From Paracoccaceae bacterium (lineage in GTDB: Bacteria; Pseudomonadota; Alphaproteobacteria; Rhodobacterales; Rhodobacteraceae): DNA of 64,000 bases. Each line of letters begins with the position of its first letter. Within the stretch, counting starts at the first letter, position 1. Made by a program: the position numbers and the translations under genes. Location of the stretch: positions 1 to 64,000 of the forward strand of contig JANREX010000030.1 of assembly GCA_030758115.1 (NCBI GenBank), written 5' to 3'. Of this stretch, positions 36,911-45,748 are shown piece after piece. The notes under the pieces are model-generated. The model saw only the letters and a list, made by a program, of their open reading frames with translations, was not told the origin of the DNA and did no database searches.

Positions 36911-39303
36911 TGGCGGATCCGGCGCAAACCGACGGCAAGGGGATGCATCTGTTCCAAAGCTATCGTCCGCTGCCCGGTGTGCCGGACGAGCTGTGTGACG
37001 AAGCCGGGCGTATGCGCCCCGGTTGGGCCGGTCTGATCGCGCATATGTCGCGCCTCGATGCGGATGAGATGGCCCATGACATCGCGCGCGGCGATCAATA
37101 CCTGGCCGATGCGGGCGTTTTCTTTCGCAGCTATGGCGACACCACCCTGTCGGGCCGCGATTGGCCCTTCAGCCCGGTCCCGATCATCCTGCCCGAAGCG
37201 GAATGGAGCCATATCAGCAAGGGGCTGATCGAACGCGCCAACCTTCTGGAAACGGTGATGGCGGACCTTTACGGGCCGAACAGCCTTGTCGCCGAGGGGC
37301 ATCTTCCCGCCAGCCTGATCGCGCAGAACCCCGAATGGCTGCGCCCGCTGGTGGGAACCGCGCCGCATGGCGGCCATTTCCTGCATTTCCTGGCCTTCGA
37401 GATCGGGCGCGGCCCCGACGGGCGCTGGTGGGTGCTGGCCGACCGGACCGATGCGCCCTCGGGGGCCGGGTTCGCGCTGGAAAACCGGGTGGCGACATCG
37501 CGCGTCTTCCCTGACCTGTTCCGTCAGACCAACGTGCATCGCCTCGCCGGTTTCTTTCGCGCTTTCCGCGAAGGGCTGGACCAGCTGCGCGATGATCCCG
37601 CCGCGCGGATCGGGATCCTCACGCCGGGGCCGCTGACCGATACCTATTACGAACAGGCCTATATCGCGCGCTACCTCGGCCTGAGCCTTCTGGCGGGCGA
37701 GGATCTGATCGTCCAGGATGGCCGGCTTCAGGTGCGCACCGTGCAGGGCCTTGTGCCGGTCGAGGTGCTGTGGCGGCGCATGGACTCGGCCTGGACCGAT
37801 CCGCTGGAACTGAACGAGCAGTCGCAGATCGGCACGGCCGGCCTTGTCTCGGCGATCCGCCAGGGGCAGGTCACGATGGTCAATGCCCTGGGCGCGGGTG
37901 TGCTTGAAACACAGGCGCTGATGGCGTTCTTGCCCGCGATTTCGCGGCGCTTGACCGGCCAGCCGCTGACCCTGCCCAATGTCGCGACATGGTGGTGCGG
38001 CCAGCCGGATGAACTGGCCCATGTGCGCGCCCATGCGGACCGCATGATGATCGGCCCGGCACTGTCCACGCGCATGCCTTTCGAAACGAACGCTCCGCAT
38101 GCGATTGGCGGCAGGATGCGCGGCGCGGATGTGGAATCGCTGGATGGCTGGCTCAAGGAAAATGGTCCTGATCTGGTCGGGCAGGAACTGGTGACCCTGT
38201 CCACAACCCCGGTCTTCGAAGGTGGAACGCTGGTGCCGCGCCCGATGACGATCCGGGTCTTTCTGGCGCGGACACCGCGCGGCTGGCAGGTCATGCCCGG
38301 CGGCTTTGGTCGCATCGGCACCGGTCAGGATGCAACGGCCATCGCCATGCGGCAGGGCGGCGCGGTGGCCGATGTCTGGGTCGTCAGCGATGATGCTGTC
38401 GAACCTGTCAGCATGCTGGCGTCGGCCGACAAGCCCTTTCAGCGTGCGCAATTGGGCCCGCTGCCGTCGCGCGCGGCCGACAACCTGTTCTGGCTGGGCC
38501 GCTACGTGGAACGGACCGAAGGTGTCCTGCGCCTGTTGCGCGCCTATCACAGCCGTCTGGACGAGGCCGCGACCGAACCCTTGCTGTCCCTCATCCGGGC
38601 GCGCCTGGCCTTCCTGGGGATCAAACTGGATCAACCTCTTCCCGAAGGCATGCGCGCCACCTTGGGTCGCGCCGTGGCAAGTGCCAGCCAGATCCGTGAC
38701 CGTTTCTCGGTGGATGGCTGGGCGGCACTCAAGGATCTCGAGAAATCGATGGGGCGGATCGCCCTGACCGCACAAAGCGGCAGCGATGCCGCATTGGCGC
38801 TCAGCGTCCTGCTGCGCAAGATCGCCGGGTTTTCGGGCCTCGTGCACGAAAACATGTACCGCGCCACAGGCTGGCAGTTCCTGACCATCGGCCGCTCGCT
38901 TGAACGCGCGGCGATGCTGGCCGATCTGCTGGCGGTCACCGCGGAACCGGATGCGCCCGAAGGGGCGCTGGACCTCGCGATCGAGTTCGGTGACAGCATC
39001 ATGATCCACCGCCAGCGCTATGCCGTGACCACGACCCGCAACAGCGTGATCGACATGCTGGCGCTGGATCCGCAGAACCCGCGCGCGATCCGGTTCCAGC
39101 TGATTGCCATTCGTCACCGTCTGGAAGAACTGGCAGCCCATCGCCCGGAAACCGGCATGAGCGAGTTCGAACGCCGCGTGCTGGAGCTTGATACACGTGT
39201 TGCGTTGTTCACGGTCGAGACGCTGGACGGAACCGCACTGCGCGCCTTGCACGGCGACCTGCTGGCCCTGTCCACGGCCTTGCACGACGCCTTTCTACTT
39301 TAG
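36910..39303 (+). CDS. Circularly permuted ATP-grasp / alpha-E fusion protein
   Basis: This 797-residue protein joins a circularly permuted ATP-grasp ligase domain (about residues 15-480; GILTPGPLTDTYYE, YLGLSLLAGEDL, VNALGAGVLE, MPGGFGRIG) to an all-helical alpha-E domain (about 515-790; NLFWLGRYVERTEG). ATP-grasp enzymes form acyl-phosphate intermediates to make amide bonds. Elsewhere these two parts are often separate genes (DUF404/DUF407 and DUF403), and here they are fused. It lies between two transglutaminase genes, overlapping the first by one base. It is predicted to synthesise or attach a peptide-like tag. Confidence 0.9.
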   Translation: MADPAQTDGKGMHLFQSYRPLPGVPDELCDEAGRMRPGWAGLIAHMSRLDADEMAHDIARGDQYLADAGVFFRSYGDTTLSGRDWPFSPVPIILPEAEWSHISKGLIERANLLETVMADLYGPNSLVAEGHLPASLIAQNPEWLRPLVGTAPHGGHFLHFLAFEIGRGPDGRWWVLADRTDAPSGAGFALENRVATSRVFPDLFRQTNVHRLAGFFRAFREGLDQLRDDPAARIGILTPGPLTDTYYEQAYIARYLGLSLLAGEDLIVQDGRLQVRTVQGLVPVEVLWRRMDSAWTDPLELNEQSQIGTAGLVSAIRQGQVTMVNALGAGVLETQALMAFLPAISRRLTGQPLTLPNVATWWCGQPDELAHVRAHADRMMIGPALSTRMPFETNAPHAIGGRMRGADVESLDGWLKENGPDLVGQELVTLSTTPVFEGGTLVPRPMTIRVFLARTPRGWQVMPGGFGRIGTGQDATAIAMRQGGAVADVWVVSDDAVEPVSMLASADKPFQRAQLGPLPSRAADNLFWLGRYVERTEGVLRLLRAYHSRLDEAATEPLLSLIRARLAFLGIKLDQPLPEGMRATLGRAVASASQIRDRFSVDGWAALKDLEKSMGRIALTAQSGSDAALALSVLLRKIAGFSGLVHENMYRATGWQFLTIGRSLERAAMLADLLAVTAEPDAPEGALDLAIEFGDSIMIHRQRYAVTTTRNSVIDMLALDPQNPRAIRFQLIAIRHRLEELAAHRPETGMSEFERRVLELDTRVALFTVETLDGTALRALHGDLLALSTALHDAFLL

Positions 39304-39318
39304 GAAAGTGAGCTTTCT

Positions 39319-40209
39319 GTGATCTACGACATCACGCTCAAGATCCGCTACGATTTCACCGGCGCCGCCGCTGGCGGGCGCCAGATGGTGCGGATCACGC
39401 CGCTGGATGTGCCAGGCCGCCAAAGGGTTGTCGCCAGCCTGATCGAGATCACCCCGGACCCCGCAGAGCGCCGATCCTGGCGGGATTTCTTTCAGAATCC
39501 GACCGTCGAACTCGCCCTGAGCGGCGCGCATGATCACATGGATCTGACCCTCAGGGCGCGGGTGGAACGCCAACCGTCCGAAGGCTGGCTGCCGCTGTCG
39601 ATCCGCCTGTCGGATATGGCCAAGGTACTGAAATCCTGCCGTGATCTGGACGGCCGATCACCCCTTCATTTCGTGGCGCCTTCCGTGCGGGTTCCGCATC
39701 TGCCCCAGGTCGCCGAATACGCGGCCGGTCTGCGCCGGGATCTGGCCCCGGATGTCACATGCCAGCAGGTGGTGCTGGCCATCGGCAACGCCTTGCACCG
39801 CGACATCCGTTTCGATGCAAAGGCAACGACCGTGGATACCCCCGTGGCCGAGGCCTTTGCGAAACGTCACGGGGTCTGCCAGGACATGTCCCATATCATG
39901 ATCGCGGCGCTGCGCAGTCTTGGGATACCCGCGGGCTATGTCAGCGGGTTCCTGCGCACCCTGCCGCCGCCTGGGAAACCCCGGCTTGAGGGGGCGGATG
40001 CCATGCATGCCTGGGTCCGCGCCTGGTGTGGTCCGGAAACGGGATGGATCGATTTCGATCCGACCAATGACTGCCTGGCCGGGATGGACCATATCGAAGT
40101 TGCCTGGGGGCGCGACTATGCCGATGTGTCCCCGGTGAAGGGGATGCTGCGTGTCTCGGGCGCGCAAAGCAGCCGTCAGTCGGTGGATGTCATTCCCGTC
40201 TCGGGCTGA
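39319..40209 (+). CDS. Transglutaminase-like cysteine protease-fold protein
   Basis: This 296-residue protein has a bacterial transglutaminase N-terminal beta domain and a core with an intact triad: Cys187 (RHGVCQDM), His230 (AMHAWVRA) and Asp247 (DFDPTND). It starts with GTG at 39319, 15 bp after the ATP-grasp gene, with AGGAAAG upstream. In related loci this small transglutaminase often neighbours a proteasome-like Anbu peptidase, which is not present here. It may cleave or transfer the amide product of the ATP-grasp protein. Its 3' end overlaps the convergent Crp/Fnr gene by 34 bp. Confidence 0.9.
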   Translation: MIYDITLKIRYDFTGAAAGGRQMVRITPLDVPGRQRVVASLIEITPDPAERRSWRDFFQNPTVELALSGAHDHMDLTLRARVERQPSEGWLPLSIRLSDMAKVLKSCRDLDGRSPLHFVAPSVRVPHLPQVAEYAAGLRRDLAPDVTCQQVVLAIGNALHRDIRFDAKATTVDTPVAEAFAKRHGVCQDMSHIMIAALRSLGIPAGYVSGFLRTLPPPGKPRLEGADAMHAWVRAWCGPETGWIDFDPTNDCLAGMDHIEVAWGRDYADVSPVKGMLRVSGAQSSRQSVDVIPVSG

Positions 40210-40886
40210 GCGGCGACAACCGCCTGCCCTGCCAGCCTCAGTTCCAGCCCGATCCGGTCCAGAATGCGGATCTTGCCCTTCTCGATCATGATGAACCCGT
40301 CATCGCGCAGCCCCGCAAGCGCACGGTTGATGGACTGGCGCGAACAATTGGCGAGTTTGGCGATATAGCCCTGGCTTTGCGACACCTTGTTGTTGCGATC
40401 TGCCAGTCGCAGCAGATAGGCGCAGATCCGTCGGTCCAGCGGATAATTCTGATCGACATACTTGCGTTCGTTGTCGCGCTGCAACCGCCCCCTCGTGATC
40501 CGCATGATATTGCGCTGGATCAGCGGGTTGGACAGGTGTCGGGCCAACAGGTCGACCGGACAGATCAGGTATGTCGCGGGGCCCACGGAGGTACAACTGG
40601 CAAGGCAGGGCTCGCGCGAGATACTCTCGATCTCGCCCAGGGTTTCACCCTCGCGGGCGTGGTGAATGATGGCCACGTGACAATGTGCGTTCATCAAGGT
40701 GACTTCGACGCAACCATGGGCGATCAGCACCGTCCCGGGTACCTCCATGCCCTGCTGCAAAATGACCGTACCGGTGGGTACGGTTTTCAGCGCGCACCGG
40801 TCCAGAAAGTCTGAAACATCTTTCGGATGCATGTCCTCGAAAAGGTCTGCTTTTGCAAGCTGCGGAAATTGCAGGCTTAATCGCAT
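40176..40886 (-). CDS. Crp/Fnr family transcriptional regulator
   Basis: This 236-residue regulator has an N-terminal cyclic-nucleotide-binding-like beta-roll (about 15-130) and a C-terminal helix-turn-helix QGYIAKLANCSRQSINRALAGLRDDGFI. It lacks an N-terminal cysteine cluster of the Fnr Fe-S type, so the signal is unknown. The ATG at 40886 (MRLSLQFP) is preferred over one at 40907. It is convergent with the transglutaminase gene, overlapping it by 34 bp, and about 210 bp downstream of the ABC operon end, so it is probably monocistronic. Confidence 0.88.
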   Translation of the reverse strand: MRLSLQFPQLAKADLFEDMHPKDVSDFLDRCALKTVPTGTVILQQGMEVPGTVLIAHGCVEVTLMNAHCHVAIIHHAREGETLGEIESISREPCLASCTSVGPATYLICPVDLLARHLSNPLIQRNIMRITRGRLQRDNERKYVDQNYPLDRRICAYLLRLADRNNKVSQSQGYIAKLANCSRQSINRALAGLRDDGFIMIEKGKIRILDRIGLELRLAGQAVVAAQPETGMTSTD

Positions 40887-41045
40887 TTTGCGGGTCCCTC
40901 GCCACATTGTGAAGATATTGGCGGCACGGAAAGAGAACTACAAGGGAGCCAATCTTAAGAAATACAATTTCCCCGAGAAAAATCACATCCGGAAGGCGGG
41001 GAAGGCTGTCTGCCATCTGAAAGCGGCCAGAAACAGGGCGTTTCA

Positions 41046-41074
41046 TGCAAAAAGGGGCGCCGAAGCGCCCCTTT
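41046..41074 (-). terminator. Strong terminator of the Liv-type ABC operon
   Basis: AAAGGGGCGC (41051-41060) and GCGCCCCTTT (41065-41074) form a perfect 10-bp stem with a CGAA (TTCG on the minus strand) tetraloop. On the minus strand the 3' arm runs into TTTTT. It lies 24 bp after the stop of the binding-protein gene. Confidence 0.85.
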
Positions 41075-41097
41075 CCGGTTGTTGTGACCTGGTCCGA

Positions 41098-42258
41098 TTA
41101 CTCGCGGCCAACAAGCTTCCACAGTCCGCCTTCAACCACCGAGATGGTGATGTCATTGGCGCCCTGGTGGTTGTCGGGGCTGTATTTGATCTGGGTGTCC
41201 AGCAGGTCGCTGTAATAGTCCAGACCTTCCATCGCAGCGCGGAAGCTGTCCTGCGTCAGGTCGGGACCTGCCGCTTCCAGCGCGAGCACAACGGTTTCGG
41301 CGGCATTGTAGCCCAGCATCGCAAAGCCTGTTGCGGGCTGGCCAAAGGCCGCCTCGTACTCGGCGATGAACTTGGCAGGCGCGGGATCCGCGCGACGGGC
41401 CTGAAGATCAACCCAGCCCGACGCCGCATAAAGACCATCGGTCACACCACCCGGCACAGCGGCCACGGCCTCAAGGAAACCGGCGGATGTTGCCAGGAAC
41501 TTGACATCGGTCCAGCCCAGCTGCTTGGCGGTGCCCACGACGGTGATCCCCGCGCGCACACCCAGCGCCATGGTCACGACCTGGCAGCCATCGGAACGCA
41601 GTTTCTGCACCGCGCCCACGAACTCCTGCTCGTCGGGCTTGTGGGTGGTTTCCGACACGAAGGTCATGCCCAGACTTTCGGCCTGTTCCTTGGTCGCGTT
41701 CGAGATTTCAAGGCCGAAATCGGTCGGCAGGTACATGGTGCAGACCTTGGTCAGCCCGTATTCCTTGGCAAGATAACGCATGCCGGCCGTGGTCTGGTCA
41801 TAGTAGCTGGAAAAGCCGGTGAACTTGTTGTCGACCGGTTCCTGCAGCATCTCGCGCGCGGCGGTCAGCGGGTTGATGTTGAAGATGCCCTTGGGGTCCA
41901 TCAGCTGGAAACCGGCCAGGTTATGCGGCGTGCCAAGGCTCAGCAGGTTGGCAAAGACCTGATCGCGGTTGATCAGCTTGTTGTAGGCCTGCGTCGATTT
42001 GGGCAGCTGATAGGCGTGATCCTCGACCACGAAGCGGATCTGGCGGCCATGGATGCCGCCTGCGGCGTTCACCTGGTCGAACTTGAGGTTCGCACCATTG
42101 ACCGCCGGAACACCCACGGCGGCAAAGATGCCGGACAGATCGTTGACCGACCCCAGAACCACCTCGGTATCGGTCACGCCCTGTGTTTGCGCCACGGCGG
42201 CCTGGGCCATGCCCAGAGCGACCGCACCGGCAAACAGCGATGTCATCATTTTCTTCAT
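41098..42258 (-). CDS. ABC transporter substrate-binding protein (Liv/HAAT type)
   Basis: This 386-residue periplasmic protein has a signal peptide of about 23 residues ending AAVAQ and a two-lobe type I fold, with VLGSVNDLSG, GVPAVNGANLKFDQVNAAGGI and GRQIRFVVEDHAY as the Leu/Ile/Val-binding-family start. The ATG at 42258 follows GGGAGGAGA. It is the last gene of the Liv-type operon, after the acyl-CoA ligase. That partner suggests a carboxylate ligand (aromatic, fatty or branched acid) rather than an amino acid, which is inference. Confidence 0.9.
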   Translation of the reverse strand: MKKMMTSLFAGAVALGMAQAAVAQTQGVTDTEVVLGSVNDLSGIFAAVGVPAVNGANLKFDQVNAAGGIHGRQIRFVVEDHAYQLPKSTQAYNKLINRDQVFANLLSLGTPHNLAGFQLMDPKGIFNINPLTAAREMLQEPVDNKFTGFSSYYDQTTAGMRYLAKEYGLTKVCTMYLPTDFGLEISNATKEQAESLGMTFVSETTHKPDEQEFVGAVQKLRSDGCQVVTMALGVRAGITVVGTAKQLGWTDVKFLATSAGFLEAVAAVPGGVTDGLYAASGWVDLQARRADPAPAKFIAEYEAAFGQPATGFAMLGYNAAETVVLALEAAGPDLTQDSFRAAMEGLDYYSDLLDTQIKYSPDNHQGANDITISVVEGGLWKLVGRE

Positions 42259-42295
42259 GTTTGGTCTCCTCCCAGAAACACCCCGATTGCGGGAT

Positions 42296-44185
42296 TCATT
42301 TGTACATATCATCGATCAGCGCCTTGTGGCGCTTTTCGACAAAGCTGCGGCGCAGTTTCATCGTTGCCGTCAGCTCTTCGTCCTCCGCCGTCAGCAGAAC
42401 GTCGATCAGGCGGAAATCCTTGATCTGTTCCACGCGGGCGAATTCCTTGTTGACCTGGTCCACCTCGGCGCGGATCAGATCCAGAACCGGTTCCGCCCGG
42501 CACAGCGACGCGAAATCCGAAAACGGAACCTTGTTGTCCTGTGCGTATTTCTCGACGTTTTCCTGGTCGATCATGATCAGGCAGGTCAGGAACTTGCGCT
42601 TGTCGCCGATCACCACCGCATCCGAGACATAGTGGCTGAACTTCAACCGGCTTTCGATCTCGGCCGGGGTTATGTTCTTGCCGCCCGCCGTGATGATGAT
42701 GTCCTTCAGACGGCCCGTGATCGTCAGGAAGCCGTCATCGTCCAGCCGCCCGATATCACCGGTGCGCAGCCAGCCGTCATCGGTATAGGTCTCGGCGGTC
42801 TTTTCATTGTTGCGCCAGTAGCCCATGAAATTGTTCAGACCGTAGGTCTGGATCTCTCCATCATCCGCGATGCGCAACTGCACGCCGGGTACGGCGCGCC
42901 CCACGGTGCCGGGGCGGTTGTCATCCTCGGTGTTCACGGTGGCAAGACCTGCGTTCTCGGTCATGCCGTAGCCTTCCAGCAGCGGCACACCGATGGCGCG
43001 ATACCACATCAGCAGCGCGGGGCTGATCGGGGCCGCGCCGGATGTGCCCTGCCGCAGACGGTCCAGCCCCAGCATCTGGCGCAGGTTCCGGAACACGAAG
43101 AAATCCGCAAGCTTGTATCCCAGTGACGTCGCGGCCGGTACGGGTTTGCCCGCCTGCATCAGCGTGGCGCGTTTCATGCCCACGCCAAGGGCAGCCTTGA
43201 AGGCCAGCTTGCCCAGTGTCGTGGCTTCCATCGACAGTACCGTGACCCGCGAATAGACCTTTTCCCAGACGCGTGGCACGGCCGTGAAGACATGCGGGCT
43301 GACCTCGCGCAGGTTGTCGAACACGGTTTCGGGGCTTTCGGCAAAGTTCACCGTCGACCGCACCGCCAAGGGGAAATAGATCGAACTGTCACGCTCGAGG
43401 ATATGGCACAGCGGCAGGAAACACAGCTGTTCGGCGCTGGAATCCGTGGGCAGGGCGCGGATGCCTCCCTCGATTGCGGCCATGATGTTCTCATGGCTCA
43501 GCATCGCACCTTTCGGCGCGCCAGTGGTGCCGGATGTATAGATCAGCAGCGCGATCTCACCGGCTTGCACTTTCTCGATCTCGGCCTCGAACATCTTGGG
43601 ATGCTCGGCCAGTTGCAGCCGGCCCAGCTCGTATAGTTCTTCAAGGAACAGGAACCGCTCGCCCTTCAGATCATGCAGGCCCTCGTCCTCCAGGATGATG
43701 ACCTTCTCGACAGAAGGTGCGCCATCCGGGATCTCAAGGAACTTGTCCAGCTGTTCCTCGTTCTCGACGATCAGGAACTGGGTGTCGCTGTCCTTGAGGA
43801 TATAGGCCAGCTGGCTTGAACTGTCGGTCGTGTAGACGCCCGATGAAATGCCGCCCACGCATTGAATGCCCATGTCGGCATAAAGCCATTCCTTGCGATC
43901 CTCGGACAGGATCGACACGACGCGGCCGCGCTCCAGCCCCAGCCGTTTCAGGCCAAGCCCGATCAGCCGCGCATGGTTCCAGTAATCGGACCAGCTATAG
44001 GCCTTCCAGATGCCAAGGTCCTTTTCCCGGTGCGCGGTGCGGCTGCCAAGGGTGCTGCAACGCGACTGGAACAGGCCGGGCAGGGTGGTGCAGCCATCGA
44101 TGACCAGCGGGCGCTGGCCGGGTGCCGCGTTCAGCGACACACCGTTGACGACGACTTGCGGCTGGATGGGATCGTGCTTTGTCAT
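42296..44185 (-). CDS. AMP-dependent acyl-CoA ligase (long-chain FadD/FAA type) in the ABC operon
   Basis: This 629-residue ANL-superfamily enzyme has the P-loop-like YTSGTTGAPKGA, GYGMTENAGLATVN, TGDIGRLDDDGFLTITGRLKDIII and AGGKNITPAEIE motifs in order, typical of the long-chain acyl-CoA synthetase branch. GGAGGTAAGG sets the ATG at 44185. It is transcribed with livHMGF upstream and the binding protein downstream, with four bases between livF and this gene. The enzyme probably traps the imported acid as its CoA ester. The substrate is not defined. Confidence 0.9.
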   Translation of the reverse strand: MTKHDPIQPQVVVNGVSLNAAPGQRPLVIDGCTTLPGLFQSRCSTLGSRTAHREKDLGIWKAYSWSDYWNHARLIGLGLKRLGLERGRVVSILSEDRKEWLYADMGIQCVGGISSGVYTTDSSSQLAYILKDSDTQFLIVENEEQLDKFLEIPDGAPSVEKVIILEDEGLHDLKGERFLFLEELYELGRLQLAEHPKMFEAEIEKVQAGEIALLIYTSGTTGAPKGAMLSHENIMAAIEGGIRALPTDSSAEQLCFLPLCHILERDSSIYFPLAVRSTVNFAESPETVFDNLREVSPHVFTAVPRVWEKVYSRVTVLSMEATTLGKLAFKAALGVGMKRATLMQAGKPVPAATSLGYKLADFFVFRNLRQMLGLDRLRQGTSGAAPISPALLMWYRAIGVPLLEGYGMTENAGLATVNTEDDNRPGTVGRAVPGVQLRIADDGEIQTYGLNNFMGYWRNNEKTAETYTDDGWLRTGDIGRLDDDGFLTITGRLKDIIITAGGKNITPAEIESRLKFSHYVSDAVVIGDKRKFLTCLIMIDQENVEKYAQDNKVPFSDFASLCRAEPVLDLIRAEVDQVNKEFARVEQIKDFRLIDVLLTAEDEELTATMKLRRSFVEKRHKALIDDMYK

Positions 44186-44189
44186 GGCC

Positions 44190-44963
44190 TTACCTCCATG
44201 TCTTCTTGCGCTTCCAGCGGCGTTCGCCGCGCGCGCCTTCGGTGTCATGGCCCAGATAGAAGCTCTGGATATCCTCGGACGCGGCCAGACGGTCGGCGGT
44301 ACCCGACATCACGATCCGGCCCAGCTCCATCACATAGCCATCATCGGCCAGATCCAGCGCCACGGCGGCGTTCTGTTCCACCAGCATCATCGTCACGCCC
44401 TCATCCTTGTTCAGCCGCTTGAGGATCGCAAAGATTTCCTGCGTCAGCAGCGGCGACAGGCCAAGGCTGGGCTCGTCCAGCAGCATGATCTTGGGCCGCA
44501 GCATCAGACCGCGCCCGATGGCCAGCATCTGCTGCTGCCCGCCCGAAAGCGTCCCCGCCTCCTGCTTGCGCCGCTCGGCCAGAATGGGGAAATAGTTGAA
44601 CACCAGGTCACGGTCGCGCGCGATCTCGGCCCGGTCGCTGCGGGTATAGGCCCCCAGCGCCAGGTTTTCCTCGACCGTCAGCAGCGGAAAGACCTCGCGG
44701 CCCTCGGGCACATGCACGACGCCGGCCTTCACCACGCGATGCGGCTCCCAGCCCTGGATTTCCTGGCCCTCGAAGATGATCTTGCCCTTTTCGGGGTCCA
44801 TGATCCCGGAAATGGTCTTCAGCAGGGTCGTCTTGCCCGCGCCATTTGCCCCCAGCACGGTGACGACGCGACCCTTGCGCACCTCGAGGCTGACACCCCG
44901 GATCGCCATGATCGGCCCATAGAAGGTTTCAAGGTTGCGCACTTCCAGCAACAGGTCGCTCAT
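44190..44963 (-). CDS. livF: Branched-chain-type ABC transporter ATPase LivF
   Basis: This 257-residue ATPase shows Walker A GANGAGKTT, the LivF-type VPEGREVFP segment, the signature LSGGQQQM and Walker B IMLLDEPSLGLSP. It has a basic C-terminal tail of about twenty residues beyond the usual end. Its start overlaps the livG stop by four bases, and the acyl-CoA ligase follows directly. Confidence 0.94.
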   Translation of the reverse strand: MSDLLLEVRNLETFYGPIMAIRGVSLEVRKGRVVTVLGANGAGKTTLLKTISGIMDPEKGKIIFEGQEIQGWEPHRVVKAGVVHVPEGREVFPLLTVEENLALGAYTRSDRAEIARDRDLVFNYFPILAERRKQEAGTLSGGQQQMLAIGRGLMLRPKIMLLDEPSLGLSPLLTQEIFAILKRLNKDEGVTMMLVEQNAAVALDLADDGYVMELGRIVMSGTADRLAASEDIQSFYLGHDTEGARGERRWKRKKTWR

Positions 44964-45748
44964 GCCACCTTACCCCCTTTGCTCACGGCATTGGTGCCAA
45001 GATAGGCCTCGATCACCTTCGGATGCGATTGCACCTCGGCCGGTGTACCCTCGGCCAGCTTCGCACCATCGGCCAGCGCCAGCACGCGGTCGCAGACCTT
45101 GCCCACAAGGCCCATGTCATGTTCGACCATCAGCACGGTGATCCCCATGTGCCGGCGGATGTCGTCGATCCACCAGCGCATGTTCTGCGTTTCCTCGACC
45201 GACAGGCCCGAGGCGGGTTCATCCAGCAGCAAAAGCCGCGGTTTCGACGCCAGCGCACGCCCCAGTTCCACCACCTTGCGCACACCATAGGGCAGACCCG
45301 CGATGCGGCTGTTCCGGTAGGGCTGCAGGTCAAGCAAATCGATGACCTCTTCCACCGCGTGGCGATGCTCGCGCTCTTCGGCCCGCACCGAGGGCAGATG
45401 CAGCATCTGCGCGATCATGTTGGTCTTGCGGTGCCGATGCCGCCCGACCAGCAGGTTCTGCAACACGGTCGCCTGATGAAACAACTCGATGTTCTGGAAG
45501 GTCCGCGCGATGCCCAGATTGGGCACCTCATGCGGCGCCATCTTCAGCACATCCTTGCCGTCAAAGGTGATCGACCCCGTGACCGGCGTATAAAAACGCG
45601 AGATCAGGTTGAACACGGTCGACTTGCCGGCGCCATTGGGGCCCACCAGCGCAAAGACCTGCCCCTCCTCGACCGACATCGACAGGTTGTTCACCGCCGT
45701 CAGCCCGCCGAATTTCAGCGTGACGCTGTCCAGTTCCAGCAAACTCAT
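44960..45748 (-). CDS. livG: Branched-chain-type ABC transporter ATPase LivG
   Basis: This 262-residue ATPase has Walker A GPNGAGKST, LGIARTFQNIELF (typical LivG Q-loop region), a degenerate signature LPYGVRKVVE usual for LivG, and Walker B LLLLDEPASGL. It pairs with LivF to drive the LivHM permease. It overlaps both livM and livF by four bases. Confidence 0.94.
   Translation of the reverse strand: MSLLELDSVTLKFGGLTAVNNLSMSVEEGQVFALVGPNGAGKSTVFNLISRFYTPVTGSITFDGKDVLKMAPHEVPNLGIARTFQNIELFHQATVLQNLLVGRHRHRKTNMIAQMLHLPSVRAEEREHRHAVEEVIDLLDLQPYRNSRIAGLPYGVRKVVELGRALASKPRLLLLDEPASGLSVEETQNMRWWIDDIRRHMGITVLMVEHDMGLVGKVCDRVLALADGAKLAEGTPAEVQSHPKVIEAYLGTNAVSKGGKVA

Noticed and set aside
36835-39285. 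A frame of over 800 codons antisense to the ATP-grasp/alpha-E gene
   Set aside because: Same reasoning: no domain, and it lies opposite a well-supported protein.
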